A stretch of 64,000 nt of DNA from Acidimicrobiaceae bacterium (GTDB lineage Bacteria; Actinomycetota; Acidimicrobiia; Acidimicrobiales; UBA8592). Of the stretch, positions 1 to 8,157 are shown in pieces. Below the pieces are notes generated by a model, which saw only the letters and a program-made list of their open reading frames with translations, was not told where the DNA came from and did not search any database. The stretch's first letter is position 1; each line of letters opens with the position of its first letter. Both the position numbers and the translations under genes were made by a program. Location: assembly GCA_024641655.1 (NCBI GenBank), contig JAHECR010000003.1:62001-126000 (forward strand). The letters are read 5' to 3'.

Positions 1-202
<202 letters not shown>

Positions 203-256
203 GGCCGAGCCACCCCGGCCCCGCCGAGGGCCCACGGGCCTGCTAGAACGGCACCC

Positions 257-1132
257 ATGACTCACCCTCTCAAGTTCGGTTGGTTGTCCCCGGTGATCGG
301 GAACCGCTGGAGCAACCATCAGCCGATCGTCGTGCACCAAGCCGAACACATCCTGCCCACCGTCGTGGAGCACTTCGACTCCCTCTGGGTGGCCGACCAC
401 TTCTACGGCTTCGACGAGCGCACCGATCCGTTCATGGAAGCGTGGACGACGCTCACCTGGCTCGCCGCGAAGTTCGACGGCGTCGAGCTCTGCCACCACG
501 TCCTGGGCCACGGCTACCGTCCCCCGGCGCTCACGGCGAAGATGGCGGCGACGCTCCAGGTGCTTTCCGGCGACCGGTTCATTCTGGGGATCGGGGCCGG
601 TTGGCGCGGCGACGAGTACGAGGCCTACGGGTACGAGTTCCCCCGCCCGGCGGTTCGGTTCGCGCAGCTCGAGGAGGTCATCGAGATCTGCCGGCTGATG
701 TGGACCGAGGATCACCCCAGCTACCAGGGGAGGTACTTCACCATTGCCGACGCCGCGGCCCCACCGCGGCCCTCGAAAGTGCCGCCGGTCTGCATCGGCG
801 CGAGCGGCGAGACGATCGGCCTGCCCCTCGTCGGGCGTCAGGCCGACATGTGGAACGGCCCAATGCGCGACGTCCCCGCCTGGGAGCGCAAGCGCGACAT
901 CGTGAGCCGGGCCGCCGAGGGAGCAGGCCGCGACCCGGAGTCCATCGTGTTGAGTACGACGATCGAACGGGCGCTCCCCGAGTCCGACGAGGACTCCGAG
1001 AAGTGGGCGGAGTCCCTGCTGCGACGCCAGGAGCTGGGCATCAGCCACTTCGTCCTCGACTTCGGCCACCCGCTGACCCTCGAGCCGATCCTCCGATTCG
1101 CCGAACAGGTCATCGTGCCGCTGCGCGGCTGA
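257..1132 (+). CDS. LLM-class (luciferase-like) flavin/F420-dependent oxidoreductase
   Basis: A 291-residue protein of the bacterial luciferase TIM-barrel superfamily. Family marks are the N-terminal FGWLSP strand, the SLWVADHF segment, the LGHGYRPPALTAKMAATL helix, and GDRFILGIGAGWRGDEYEAYG, the typical cofactor-loop pattern of LLM oxidoreductases. Actinobacterial members with this pattern mostly use coenzyme F420, but FMN cannot be excluded and the substrate is unknown. It stands alone, is convergent with ctaG (21 bp between the stops), and follows serS by 54 bp. The ATG at 257 has no strong ribosome binding site. Confidence 0.8.
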   Translation: MTHPLKFGWLSPVIGNRWSNHQPIVVHQAEHILPTVVEHFDSLWVADHFYGFDERTDPFMEAWTTLTWLAAKFDGVELCHHVLGHGYRPPALTAKMAATLQVLSGDRFILGIGAGWRGDEYEAYGYEFPRPAVRFAQLEEVIEICRLMWTEDHPSYQGRYFTIADAAAPPRPSKVPPVCIGASGETIGLPLVGRQADMWNGPMRDVPAWERKRDIVSRAAEGAGRDPESIVLSTTIERALPESDEDSEKWAESLLRRQELGISHFVLDFGHPLTLEPILRFAEQVIVPLRG

Positions 1133-1153
1133 GACAGGCCCGACGGCGCCGCA

Positions 1154-2080
1154 TCATCGCTCGGGCGGGGCGGTACCAGCGCGATCGAACTCGGCCTGCA
1201 CCGACTCGAACGTGAGCTCGGGTTCGACCGGCGAGGGCGCATTGGTCGCCACGAGGACCATCTCGGTCGTGTTCTCCTTGTTCCAGCGCACGAACAGGAC
1301 GAGGATCCAGCTCCAGAGGTACAGACCCCCGACCACCTTCATGATCAACCCCGCCGCCTGCTGGTCGGTCGTGATGCCGATGCCCCACAGCCGAACCGAG
1401 TGGTCATAGGACGAGTAGAGGGCACCGCCGGCGAAGGTCAGGAACCCCGCCGGCACGGTGGGCACGATCGACATCAGGAACAGGTAGACCATCTGGCCGG
1501 GAAGGCTGGGCCGAATCTCCTCGATGGGGCTCACCACGGGCGCCCACATCCACAGCGCCGTCGTGAACACGACGGTGTGCACGCCGTAGTGGAAGAACCC
1601 GTTCTCGATCGAGGTGTTGACCACGTACGGCAGATGGGTGGTGATCTGTACGAAGTTGAAGACCAGGGCCGCGACCACCGGGTTGGTGAGGCGCTTCACC
1701 CAGACCCCGACCGAACCGTTCGGCGTCATGATCAGCCGGGCCAACCACTCGGGGATGGCGCTCAACAACAGCGGCGGCACGAGCATCGTGAACGCCATGT
1801 GCTGGATCATGTGGACGGAGTACAGGTATTCCTCGGAGATGTCGTGCATGGGCCAGTCCGACGCCAGCCACAGGATCAGCACGCCGAAGCCGTAGCAGAA
1901 CGCGTTGCGTCGGGTGTAGGCGACGTCGCCGGGGCGCATCGCGACCGGGGCGACGACCTTGACGGCATAGACCGCCAGCAGGACCGCACCGAGGACCATG
2001 ACCCACACCTCGGGGTGGGGCTGGAAACGCCAGACATCGGGATCGGCTGCGTACATCACTGCATCAGCCTGCCACGGCAA
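1154..2080 (-). CDS. ctaG: Cytochrome c oxidase assembly factor CtaG (caa3 type)
   Basis: A 308-residue polytopic membrane protein, with about seven hydrophobic segments, of the caa3_CtaG family. In Bacillus the family is needed for formation of active caa3 oxidase, with a proposed role in copper delivery. Visible His-rich features fit this: MHDISEEYLYSVHMIQHMAFTM in the middle, and HLPYV and HYGVHTVVF in later helices. It is the last gene of the respiratory operon, 68 bp after the subunit IV gene, and next to the oxidase it presumably assembles. This is not the unrelated Cox11-type CtaG of proteobacteria. Confidence 0.85.
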   Translation of the reverse strand: MPWQADAVMYAADPDVWRFQPHPEVWVMVLGAVLLAVYAVKVVAPVAMRPGDVAYTRRNAFCYGFGVLILWLASDWPMHDISEEYLYSVHMIQHMAFTMLVPPLLLSAIPEWLARLIMTPNGSVGVWVKRLTNPVVAALVFNFVQITTHLPYVVNTSIENGFFHYGVHTVVFTTALWMWAPVVSPIEEIRPSLPGQMVYLFLMSIVPTVPAGFLTFAGGALYSSYDHSVRLWGIGITTDQQAAGLIMKVVGGLYLWSWILVLFVRWNKENTTEMVLVATNAPSPVEPELTFESVQAEFDRAGTAPPER

Positions 2081-2148
2081 GGCGCGCTCGGAGACACCAG
2101 GACCGAGGATTCATGTGCGGGAGCGGTCGCGACGACCCGGGCCGTCGC

Positions 2149-2577
2149 TCAGTGGGCGTGGCCGCCGTCGCCACCCTTGAAGCTGTAGCCGAGCGCCCAG
2201 GCCGTGAGCAGCGGAGGAACGGTGAGGAAGCCGATCTTCAGGAACAGGTTCCAGGTCGGCAGCCAGCCGAAGGCGTACGCCGCGACGCCGTAGACGGGCC
2301 AGGCGATGCACAGGCCCATGACGAGCATCTTGGTGAACACCGCGTGGTCGTCGGCAAGGTGCATGAAGATCGCGGCGACGATGGCGAACTTCACGACCAT
2401 CAGGACCGACAGCAGGATGATCAACAGCGCCTTGGGCATGTGATGCACGGACTCGAAGTAGGTGAACACCTCGATGCCGGTGAACACCCCGAGCCACAGC
2501 GCGGTCTTGATGTACCGCATGTCTTCCTGCACCCAGTTGGCGCCGGGTGTGATCTCCGTCGCGGTTTCGGTGGTCAT
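2149..2577 (-). CDS. Cytochrome c oxidase subunit IV-type small membrane protein
   Basis: A 142-residue protein with an N-terminal polar segment and three predicted membrane helices (roughly residues 25-45, 55-80 and 85-110), the size and layout of prokaryotic subunit IV. The middle helix reads LLIILLSVLMVVKFAIVAAIF, followed by MHLADDH; a Lys and His at this place are common in the family. A Gly/His-rich C-terminus (KGGDGGHAH) follows. Subunit IV stabilises the oxidase but carries no redox centre. The gene lies 20 bp after ctaE in the same operon. Confidence 0.8.
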   Translation of the reverse strand: MTTETATEITPGANWVQEDMRYIKTALWLGVFTGIEVFTYFESVHHMPKALLIILLSVLMVVKFAIVAAIFMHLADDHAVFTKMLVMGLCIAWPVYGVAAYAFGWLPTWNLFLKIGFLTVPPLLTAWALGYSFKGGDGGHAH

Positions 2578-2597
2578 CGCGAAGCTCCTCGGTCCGA

Positions 2598-3224
2598 TCA
2601 GTTCTGCGGGAACAGGTAGACGACGGTGAAGATCACGATCCAGACGACGTCGACGAAGTGCCAGTAGAGCCCGATGATCTCGAGCTTCTCACCGTGCTCG
2701 GCTGTGAGCTTGCCTCGCATCGACTGGATGAACATGGTCATCAGGAACACGATGCCGATCGACACGTGCACGCCATGGAAGCCCGTGAGCGTGAAGAACG
2801 AGGTTCCGAACAGGTTCGTGGTGTAGCCGAGGCCCTCGCGGTAGAAGACCGTGAATTCGTAGACCTGACCACCGACGAAGATCGCGCCGAGCAGCGCGGT
2901 GGCCAGCAGCCAGATCCGGTTGCGCCGGATGTCTCCGCGCTTGAGCGCCGTGATCGACAGAACGACCGTCAGCGAGCTCATGAGGAGCACGAACGACGAC
3001 ACCGACGTGAACGGGATGTCGAAGACGTCGTCGCGGCCGATGTCGTTGGGCCCGATGCGGTTGTGGTACAGCAGGTACGTCGAGATCAGACCGCCGAAGA
3101 GCAGGCAGTCCGACCCGAGGAACACCCACATGCCCAATTTCTCGTTGGAGATGCCCAACGTCGTCGCATGGGGATCGTGGTCATGGGTCTCTGCGGCCAC
3201 AGGGACCGTCGCAACCTCAGCCAA
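2598..3224 (-). CDS. ctaE: Cytochrome c oxidase subunit III
   Basis: A 208-residue five-helix subunit III. Family marks: GMWVFLGSDCLLFGGLISTYLLY near the N-terminus (the conserved acidic residue of helix III is Asp here), GTSFFTLTGFHGVHVSIG for the FxHG...H motif, and the C-terminal GLYWHFVDVVWIVIFTVVYL. The ATG lies inside the end of ctaD (8-bp overlap), so translation is probably coupled. Subunit III has no metal; it supports proton uptake and the stability of subunit I. The gene is separate from the paralogue at 7558-8157. Confidence 0.92.
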   Translation of the reverse strand: MAEVATVPVAAETHDHDPHATTLGISNEKLGMWVFLGSDCLLFGGLISTYLLYHNRIGPNDIGRDDVFDIPFTSVSSFVLLMSSLTVVLSITALKRGDIRRNRIWLLATALLGAIFVGGQVYEFTVFYREGLGYTTNLFGTSFFTLTGFHGVHVSIGIVFLMTMFIQSMRGKLTAEHGEKLEIIGLYWHFVDVVWIVIFTVVYLFPQN

Positions 3225-5277
3225 CGGGGGCCTCCTCGTTCACTTCGTCACTGGTCTCGGCGTCGGTGGACGCTTCGAGCGCGGCGGCATCGTGGCCACC
3301 GTCGTCGCCATGGTCACCATGGTCGTCGTGATGGCCACCGGCGTCAGGATCGTCGGCGGGTTCGAAGACCCAGCTGTAGAGGCCGGCAAGGATCAGCATC
3401 CCGCCGGGTATGCACAGCCACAACGAGTAGATGAGCCCATAGCCGATGATCGGCAGGCCGGCTGCGGCAACGATCGGCCAGTACGACGGTGAGGGCAGGT
3501 GCACGTTCGTATTCGAGCCGTCGTGGGCGACGTCGAGCACGGCGGCGCGGCGCACGACGTCTCCCTCCTCGTTGCGGCCCCACTTGCGGTGCCAGAACTC
3601 GTCTTGGCGCTCGACGATGATCGTCTCGTCGAAGTTGTGTTCGGGGGTGGGCGACGCGGTCATCCATTCGAGCGAGCGGGCGTCCCACGGATCGGGACCG
3701 GGCTTGACGTAGTTGCCCTTCCGGTAGTTCCGGTAACTGAACAAGATGTTGATGACGAAGATCAACGTCGCGAGCGCAATGGTGAAGGCCCCGATGGTGG
3801 ACACCATGTTCCACAGGTCGAAGCCGTCGCCCTTCTTGTAGGTCTGGTAGCGGCGGCTCATGCCCTGCAGACCCAGGATGTGCATCGGCCCGAACGTCGC
3901 ATTGAAGCCGATGAGCATGATCCAGAAGTTGAGCTTGCCGAGCTTCTCGCTGAGGAAGTAGCCGAAGATCTTCGGCCACCAGAAGTAGAAGCCGCCGAAG
4001 AAGCCCAGGATGATGCCGCCGAAGATGACGTAGTGGAAGTGGGCGACGATGTAGTAGGTGTCGGTCTGCTGGGTGTCGGCGGCGGCGAGCGCGTGGGTGA
4101 CCCCGGAGAGCCCGCCGATGGTGAACATCGCCACCACCGATGACGCGAACAACATGGCGGTGGTGAACCGCAATCGTCCGCCCCACATGGTGCCGAGCCA
4201 GTTGAAGATCTTCACCCCGGTCGGCACCGAAATGAACATCGTCGACGCCGAGAAGGCCACGACCGAGACCGGACCGATGCCGGAGGCGAACATGTGGTGG
4301 GCCCACACGCCCCAGCCCATGAGCCCGATGGCGGCACCGGCGAACACCATGAACGGGTACCCGAAGATCGGCTTGCGGCTGAACACGGGGATGATCTCGG
4401 AGATGATCCCGAAGCTGGGCAGGATCAGGATGTAGACCTCGGGGTGGCCGAAGATCCAGAACAGGTGCTGCCACAGGAGCGGATCGGCACCGGTGGCCAC
4501 GTTGAAGAAGTTGGCGCCGAAGAGTCGATCGAAGGTCAGCAAGAACAGCGCCACCGAGATCACCGGCATGGCGAACAGCAGCAGGAACTGCACGATCAGC
4601 ATCATCCAGGTGAAGATCGGCATGCGCATCAGGGTCATGCCCGGCGTACGCATGTTGAGCACGGTCACGATGAGGTTGACCGCGCCGATCAGCGAGGCGA
4701 AGCCGGTGATCTGCAGACCGATGGCGTAGAAGTCCATGCCGTGGCTGGGCGAGAACGTGATTCCGGTGTTCGGCGCGTACGCGAACCACCCACCGTCGGG
4801 GGCGTTCTGCCACCAGCCGCCGATGAACTGCGACGAGACGATGAAGATGCCGCCGAACAGGAAGATCCAGAAGCTGAACGCGTTCAGGCGGGGAAACGCG
4901 ACGTCTCGGGCGCCGATCTGCAAGGGCAGGAAGTAGTTGGCGAACGCCGCACCGAGCGGGATGCCGACCAGGAAGAGCATCACCACGCCGTGCATCGTGT
5001 AGACCTGGTTGTAGGTCTCGGCGCTCAGGATGTTCTGTTCGGGACGGGCCAGCTGGAGGCGCAGGAACAACGCGTAGAGGCCACCGATCACGAAGAAGAC
5101 GATGCCGGCAGCGCCGTACATGATGCCGATCTTCTTGTGGTCGACGGTGAACAGCCAGCTCTTCCAGCCGGTGCTTCCCTGGGGTCGGGTCAGCGCACCG
5201 AGGGGGCGTTGGGCTTCGGCATGGGTCTCACCGGCTTCGAGCTCGAGCGGTTCGGCGTCGTGTTCGATGATGGCCAT
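3217..5277 (-). CDS. ctaD: Cytochrome c oxidase subunit I, aa3 type
   Basis: A 686-residue catalytic subunit with 12 core helices plus a C-terminal extension. All metal ligands are present: His96 (YTMHG) and His415 for heme a, His413 (HFH) for heme a3, and His278, His327 and His328 for CuB. The cross-linking Tyr282 lies in GHPEVY. Asp125 of the D-channel and Lys355 of the K-channel are also there, so this is an A-type proton-pumping oxidase. The C-terminus carries the DPWDARSLEWMTASPTP tail and a His/Asp-rich end (GHHDDHGDHGDDGGHD), perhaps metal-binding. It is transcribed with ctaC upstream and ctaE overlapping downstream. Confidence 0.96.
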   Translation of the reverse strand: MAIIEHDAEPLELEAGETHAEAQRPLGALTRPQGSTGWKSWLFTVDHKKIGIMYGAAGIVFFVIGGLYALFLRLQLARPEQNILSAETYNQVYTMHGVVMLFLVGIPLGAAFANYFLPLQIGARDVAFPRLNAFSFWIFLFGGIFIVSSQFIGGWWQNAPDGGWFAYAPNTGITFSPSHGMDFYAIGLQITGFASLIGAVNLIVTVLNMRTPGMTLMRMPIFTWMMLIVQFLLLFAMPVISVALFLLTFDRLFGANFFNVATGADPLLWQHLFWIFGHPEVYILILPSFGIISEIIPVFSRKPIFGYPFMVFAGAAIGLMGWGVWAHHMFASGIGPVSVVAFSASTMFISVPTGVKIFNWLGTMWGGRLRFTTAMLFASSVVAMFTIGGLSGVTHALAAADTQQTDTYYIVAHFHYVIFGGIILGFFGGFYFWWPKIFGYFLSEKLGKLNFWIMLIGFNATFGPMHILGLQGMSRRYQTYKKGDGFDLWNMVSTIGAFTIALATLIFVINILFSYRNYRKGNYVKPGPDPWDARSLEWMTASPTPEHNFDETIIVERQDEFWHRKWGRNEEGDVVRRAAVLDVAHDGSNTNVHLPSPSYWPIVAAAGLPIIGYGLIYSLWLCIPGGMLILAGLYSWVFEPADDPDAGGHHDDHGDHGDDGGHDAAALEASTDAETSDEVNEEAPVG

Positions 5278-5334
5278 CAGAGGCTCCTGGTGGGGTGCAG
5301 GTCGTGCATCGTCTCGCTACGGGTCAAGGGAAGG

Positions 5335-6624
5335 TCAGTCGAGGCTGACGAGGTAATCGACGAGGAGGTCGATGTCGGCCTCGCTCAGGTTGAGGTTCGG
5401 CATGCCACGCAGGCCCTCTGCGTAGTTGGGCTTCACCGCAGGCGGATTGCGGAGCCACGCTTCGAGCGTGCCGCGATCGAACGCGCTCCCCGCGTTGTCG
5501 AGGTACCCACCGGCTTCGGTGCGTTCCTGCGCGTCGGGGTAGAGATCGAAGAACGACCCCGCGTAGCTGGTGCGAGCGGCGAAGTGGGTCAGGTTCGGTG
5601 CCGCACCGGCGGTCAGGTTGCCGGGCTCGGTGTACTTGCCCTGGGTGAACGTACCGTCGGAGTAGTCGCGGTAGTCCTCGATGTTGCCGTACATCGCCAT
5701 GTCGTCGGGCTCGAGCGCGTCGTCGGCGTTGCGGTTGCGCTCGGTGACGCCGATGATGACGTGACATCGCTGGCAGTTGGCGATGAAGAGCTGCTCGCCC
5801 TCGTAGTTCGGGTCGCCCTCCGCCAGAGGAGTCCGCGGCGTCATCTGATTGTCGACCCACTGCGCGAACTGATCGTCGGGCAGCGCGACGGTGTACATGC
5901 GCATGTACGCGTGACTGAGGCCACAGAACTCGGTACAGGAGCCGGCAAACCGGCCGACCTCGTCGGCCTGGATGACCCAGGGATGGATGCGACCGGGGGC
6001 TGCGTCCTTCTTGCCGTTCAGGCGGGGGATCCAGAAGCTGTGGATGACGTCGCGCGATGTGGTGAAGAACTGCACGTCCTGGCCGACGGGGATGATCATC
6101 TCGTCGGCCGTCACGAAGTCGGGCTCGGTGGCGCCTTCGGTGCCGTGCAGGTAGTACTGGTACTCCCACCACCACTGTTGGCCGACCACGATCACTTCCA
6201 TGTCGGGGTAGCTGGCGTCGGGCGGTGCCGCCTTCACGTCGTCGAGCTTGACGAGGGCGGTGAGGCTGACCACGGCAATCACGGTCATGAGGATGGTGGG
6301 CGCGATCGTCCACCCGATTTCGAGGTTGAAGTTGCCGTGCGACTGCGCCGGGAAGACCTCGTCGGCGTAATCGCCGGGGTAATGGGTGTCGTCGCTGCCG
6401 GGCTTGCGGACCCTGAACTTCCAGGCGATGAAGGCCAGCGCGCCGAACACCCCGACGAAGATCACGCCCGCGATCGAGACCACGAACATGAGCAGGTTGT
6501 CGATGTCGTGGGCCTTGCGGCCGGCGGGGTCGAGCGTGTCGAGCGGTGCGTTCGAGGTGCATCCCGCCAGCACGAGCAGCAGGAAGGCACCGAGGGCAGG
6601 CACCAGACGTGAACGGGAACGCAT
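5335..6624 (-). CDS. ctaC: Cytochrome c oxidase subunit II with fused cytochrome c (caa3 type)
   Basis: A 429-residue lipoprotein. The chosen ATG at 6624 is preceded by GGAGGA and gives a signal peptide ending in LAGC (lipid Cys22). Two membrane helices follow, then the CuA cupredoxin domain with first ligand His in DVIHSFW and CTEFCGLSHAYMRM supplying Cys, Glu, Cys, His and Met. The last third is a cytochrome c domain with CQRCH and a later Met (LRGMPNL), so electrons can enter through covalently bound heme c. About 110 residues separate the heme motif from that Met, much more than in a minimal class I cytochrome. An in-frame ATG at 6711 would add 29 residues ahead of the signal peptide and is unlikely. 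Confidence 0.92.
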   Translation of the reverse strand: MRSRSRLVPALGAFLLLVLAGCTSNAPLDTLDPAGRKAHDIDNLLMFVVSIAGVIFVGVFGALAFIAWKFRVRKPGSDDTHYPGDYADEVFPAQSHGNFNLEIGWTIAPTILMTVIAVVSLTALVKLDDVKAAPPDASYPDMEVIVVGQQWWWEYQYYLHGTEGATEPDFVTADEMIIPVGQDVQFFTTSRDVIHSFWIPRLNGKKDAAPGRIHPWVIQADEVGRFAGSCTEFCGLSHAYMRMYTVALPDDQFAQWVDNQMTPRTPLAEGDPNYEGEQLFIANCQRCHVIIGVTERNRNADDALEPDDMAMYGNIEDYRDYSDGTFTQGKYTEPGNLTAGAAPNLTHFAARTSYAGSFFDLYPDAQERTEAGGYLDNAGSAFDRGTLEAWLRNPPAVKPNYAEGLRGMPNLNLSEADIDLLVDYLVSLD

Positions 6625-6704
6625 GGGGCGTCGAGGTCCTCCGTGAGTGGGCGTCGATTCCAAGGCTGGCCGCGCACCATCGTGGGAGCCAAGTCCAGCG
6701 GCGT

Positions 6705-7535
6705 TCACCATGCGAGGGCTCCCTCTTCGACGCCTTCATGGTGTGCGCCGGGTTCGTGGTGCTCGATATCGCGTTCGCCGATGCTCGCCGTCACGATGCC
6801 GGTCGTGAGCGCAGCGATGGCTCCGACGGCCAGGACTGCGGCGACCACGTTCGGGTTGATGTCGTCGGCCACAGCGAACAGGAGGGCACCGAGGAAGATG
6901 ATCGCGGCGAATCCGACCGCGCACCAGACGGCCCAGGCCTCGGGCACGGCGAGGAACAGGCGGGAAGCCGACAGCACGAGTGCGGCGATCCCCAGCACAC
7001 CGAGCACCGGGATCTCGATGGGCTTCATGATCCGGTTGCGCAGCTCTCGGTTGGCGGCGGGATCGCCCGTTGCCCGGTCGGCCCAGGCGCTCATCATCCA
7101 CTCGAATGCGACACCCGCGAGCACGAGGATTCCGACGAAGAAGATCGCGACGTGGGTGGACAAACCAATGATGGTGACCCCTGCCCCGAAGGCGCCGACG
7201 ATGGGCCAGTAGTTCGTCGCCGTCGGGCCCTGCGCTGGGGGAAGTTCCCCGCCGTTGAGCTCGGCGACCGATTCGGGGTCGGCGTCGCGGAAGGCCACCA
7301 GCATGAGGGCGAGACCACCCGAGACGATGCCGAGCATGATCAAAATGACGTAGCCGACGTGGTCGCCCACGCCGCCCTTCCACCCCAGGCTGGCCGCGCC
7401 GACCCAGCTCTCGGCATCGAGGAAGCCCAGATAGTCGGCGCCACCGCCGTCGCCGCTCACGACGCCATAGAAGAAGGCGGCGAGCACGGCAAAGCCGGCG
7501 AAGCCCATGAAGAGTCGGAAACCGGGAGAGAACAT
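6705..7535 (-). CDS. Unknown polytopic membrane protein of the oxidase-like module
   Basis: A 276-residue membrane protein. The ATG at 7535 has an AGGAG seven bases upstream and is preferred over the longer frame from 7640. I see six to eight hydrophobic segments: near residues 8-28, 55-78, a pair around 108-145, and several close together after residue 165, ending in a His/Glu-rich tail (DIEHHEPGAHHEG). The segment NYWPIVGAFGAGVTIIGLS...FEWMMSAWADR resembles the helix pair and EWxxxAWxxR end of actinobacterial oxidase subunit IV, but this is only pattern resemblance. No cofactor motif is visible. It follows the subunit III paralogue by 22 bp and precedes ctaC by 80 bp, which suggests a function tied to respiration. 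Confidence 0.65.
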   Translation of the reverse strand: MFSPGFRLFMGFAGFAVLAAFFYGVVSGDGGGADYLGFLDAESWVGAASLGWKGGVGDHVGYVILIMLGIVSGGLALMLVAFRDADPESVAELNGGELPPAQGPTATNYWPIVGAFGAGVTIIGLSTHVAIFFVGILVLAGVAFEWMMSAWADRATGDPAANRELRNRIMKPIEIPVLGVLGIAALVLSASRLFLAVPEAWAVWCAVGFAAIIFLGALLFAVADDINPNVVAAVLAVGAIAALTTGIVTASIGERDIEHHEPGAHHEGVEEGALAW

Positions 7536-7557
7536 CAGCAAGCTCCTGCGTTCGTCA

Positions 7558-8157
7558 TCACTTGGCGATGAAGACGCCGATCCAGATGATGAAGTAGATG
7601 AACACCAGCGTGTACCAGTAGATCGAGGCCGCAACCACACCGTCGGTCTGGCCGCTGCTGTATTGGCCGGCCAGCGCTCGGAACCCGACGAGGGCGATGA
7701 AGACCATGCCGACGATGACCGCCGCCAGGTAACTGCCGGCGATCGTGTAGATCAGCACCGAGACCACGCTCTCGTCGGCGACGAGCCCCATCTGCTGGAA
7801 TTGCCAGGCGCTCTGCACGACCACCATGGCACCCATGGAAAGCGCGGCCCCGATCGCGAGCAGACCGTGCTGACGGTCGTCGCGCTTGATCGAGTAGACA
7901 GCCCACTGGAGCACGAACACCGAGATGATCAGCGTCCACATGATCATGCCCGGCGGCGTCAGCTCGATGCGGGCGTCCGACGGGATCCAGGCACCCCCGG
8001 CGTCGCGCACGTCGGACCGCTCGGAGAAGTAGATGCCGAACAGGCCGGCGAAGTACATGACGGTCGCGGCGACTCCGAAGCCCGTGGCGACGAGAAGACT
8101 GCGGTCGCGCACGGGAGGCGCGGCAGGAAGGCCGGTGGTCTGCATCACGGGGCTCAC
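7558..8157 (-). CDS. Cytochrome c oxidase subunit III-like paralogue
   Basis: A 199-residue protein with five predicted helices, matching heme-copper oxidase subunit III in size and layout. An N-terminal helix ends in GIYFSERSD, a helix pair surrounds the QWAVYSIKRDDRQHGL loop (compare the loop after helix II in CtaE), and the last helix is WYTLVFIYFIIWIGVFIAK. It lacks the family's FHG...H motif, which is present in CtaE at 2598-3224. Its ATG lies within the last codons of the subunit I-like gene, so the two are translationally coupled. It probably partners that degenerate subunit I rather than CtaD. Confidence 0.72.
   Translation of the reverse strand: MSPVMQTTGLPAAPPVRDRSLLVATGFGVAATVMYFAGLFGIYFSERSDVRDAGGAWIPSDARIELTPPGMIMWTLIISVFVLQWAVYSIKRDDRQHGLLAIGAALSMGAMVVVQSAWQFQQMGLVADESVVSVLIYTIAGSYLAAVIVGMVFIALVGFRALAGQYSSGQTDGVVAASIYWYTLVFIYFIIWIGVFIAK

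Noticed and set aside
280-1215. Long plus-strand frame overlapping the LLM oxidoreductase
   Set aside because: Arg/Pro-rich shadow frame of high-GC DNA; the other frame has clear family motifs.
4294-6612. 772-residue plus-strand frame across ctaD and ctaC
   Set aside because: It is antisense to two well-supported oxidase genes and its composition (His/Asp/Glu/Val repeats) is that of a complement-strand shadow.
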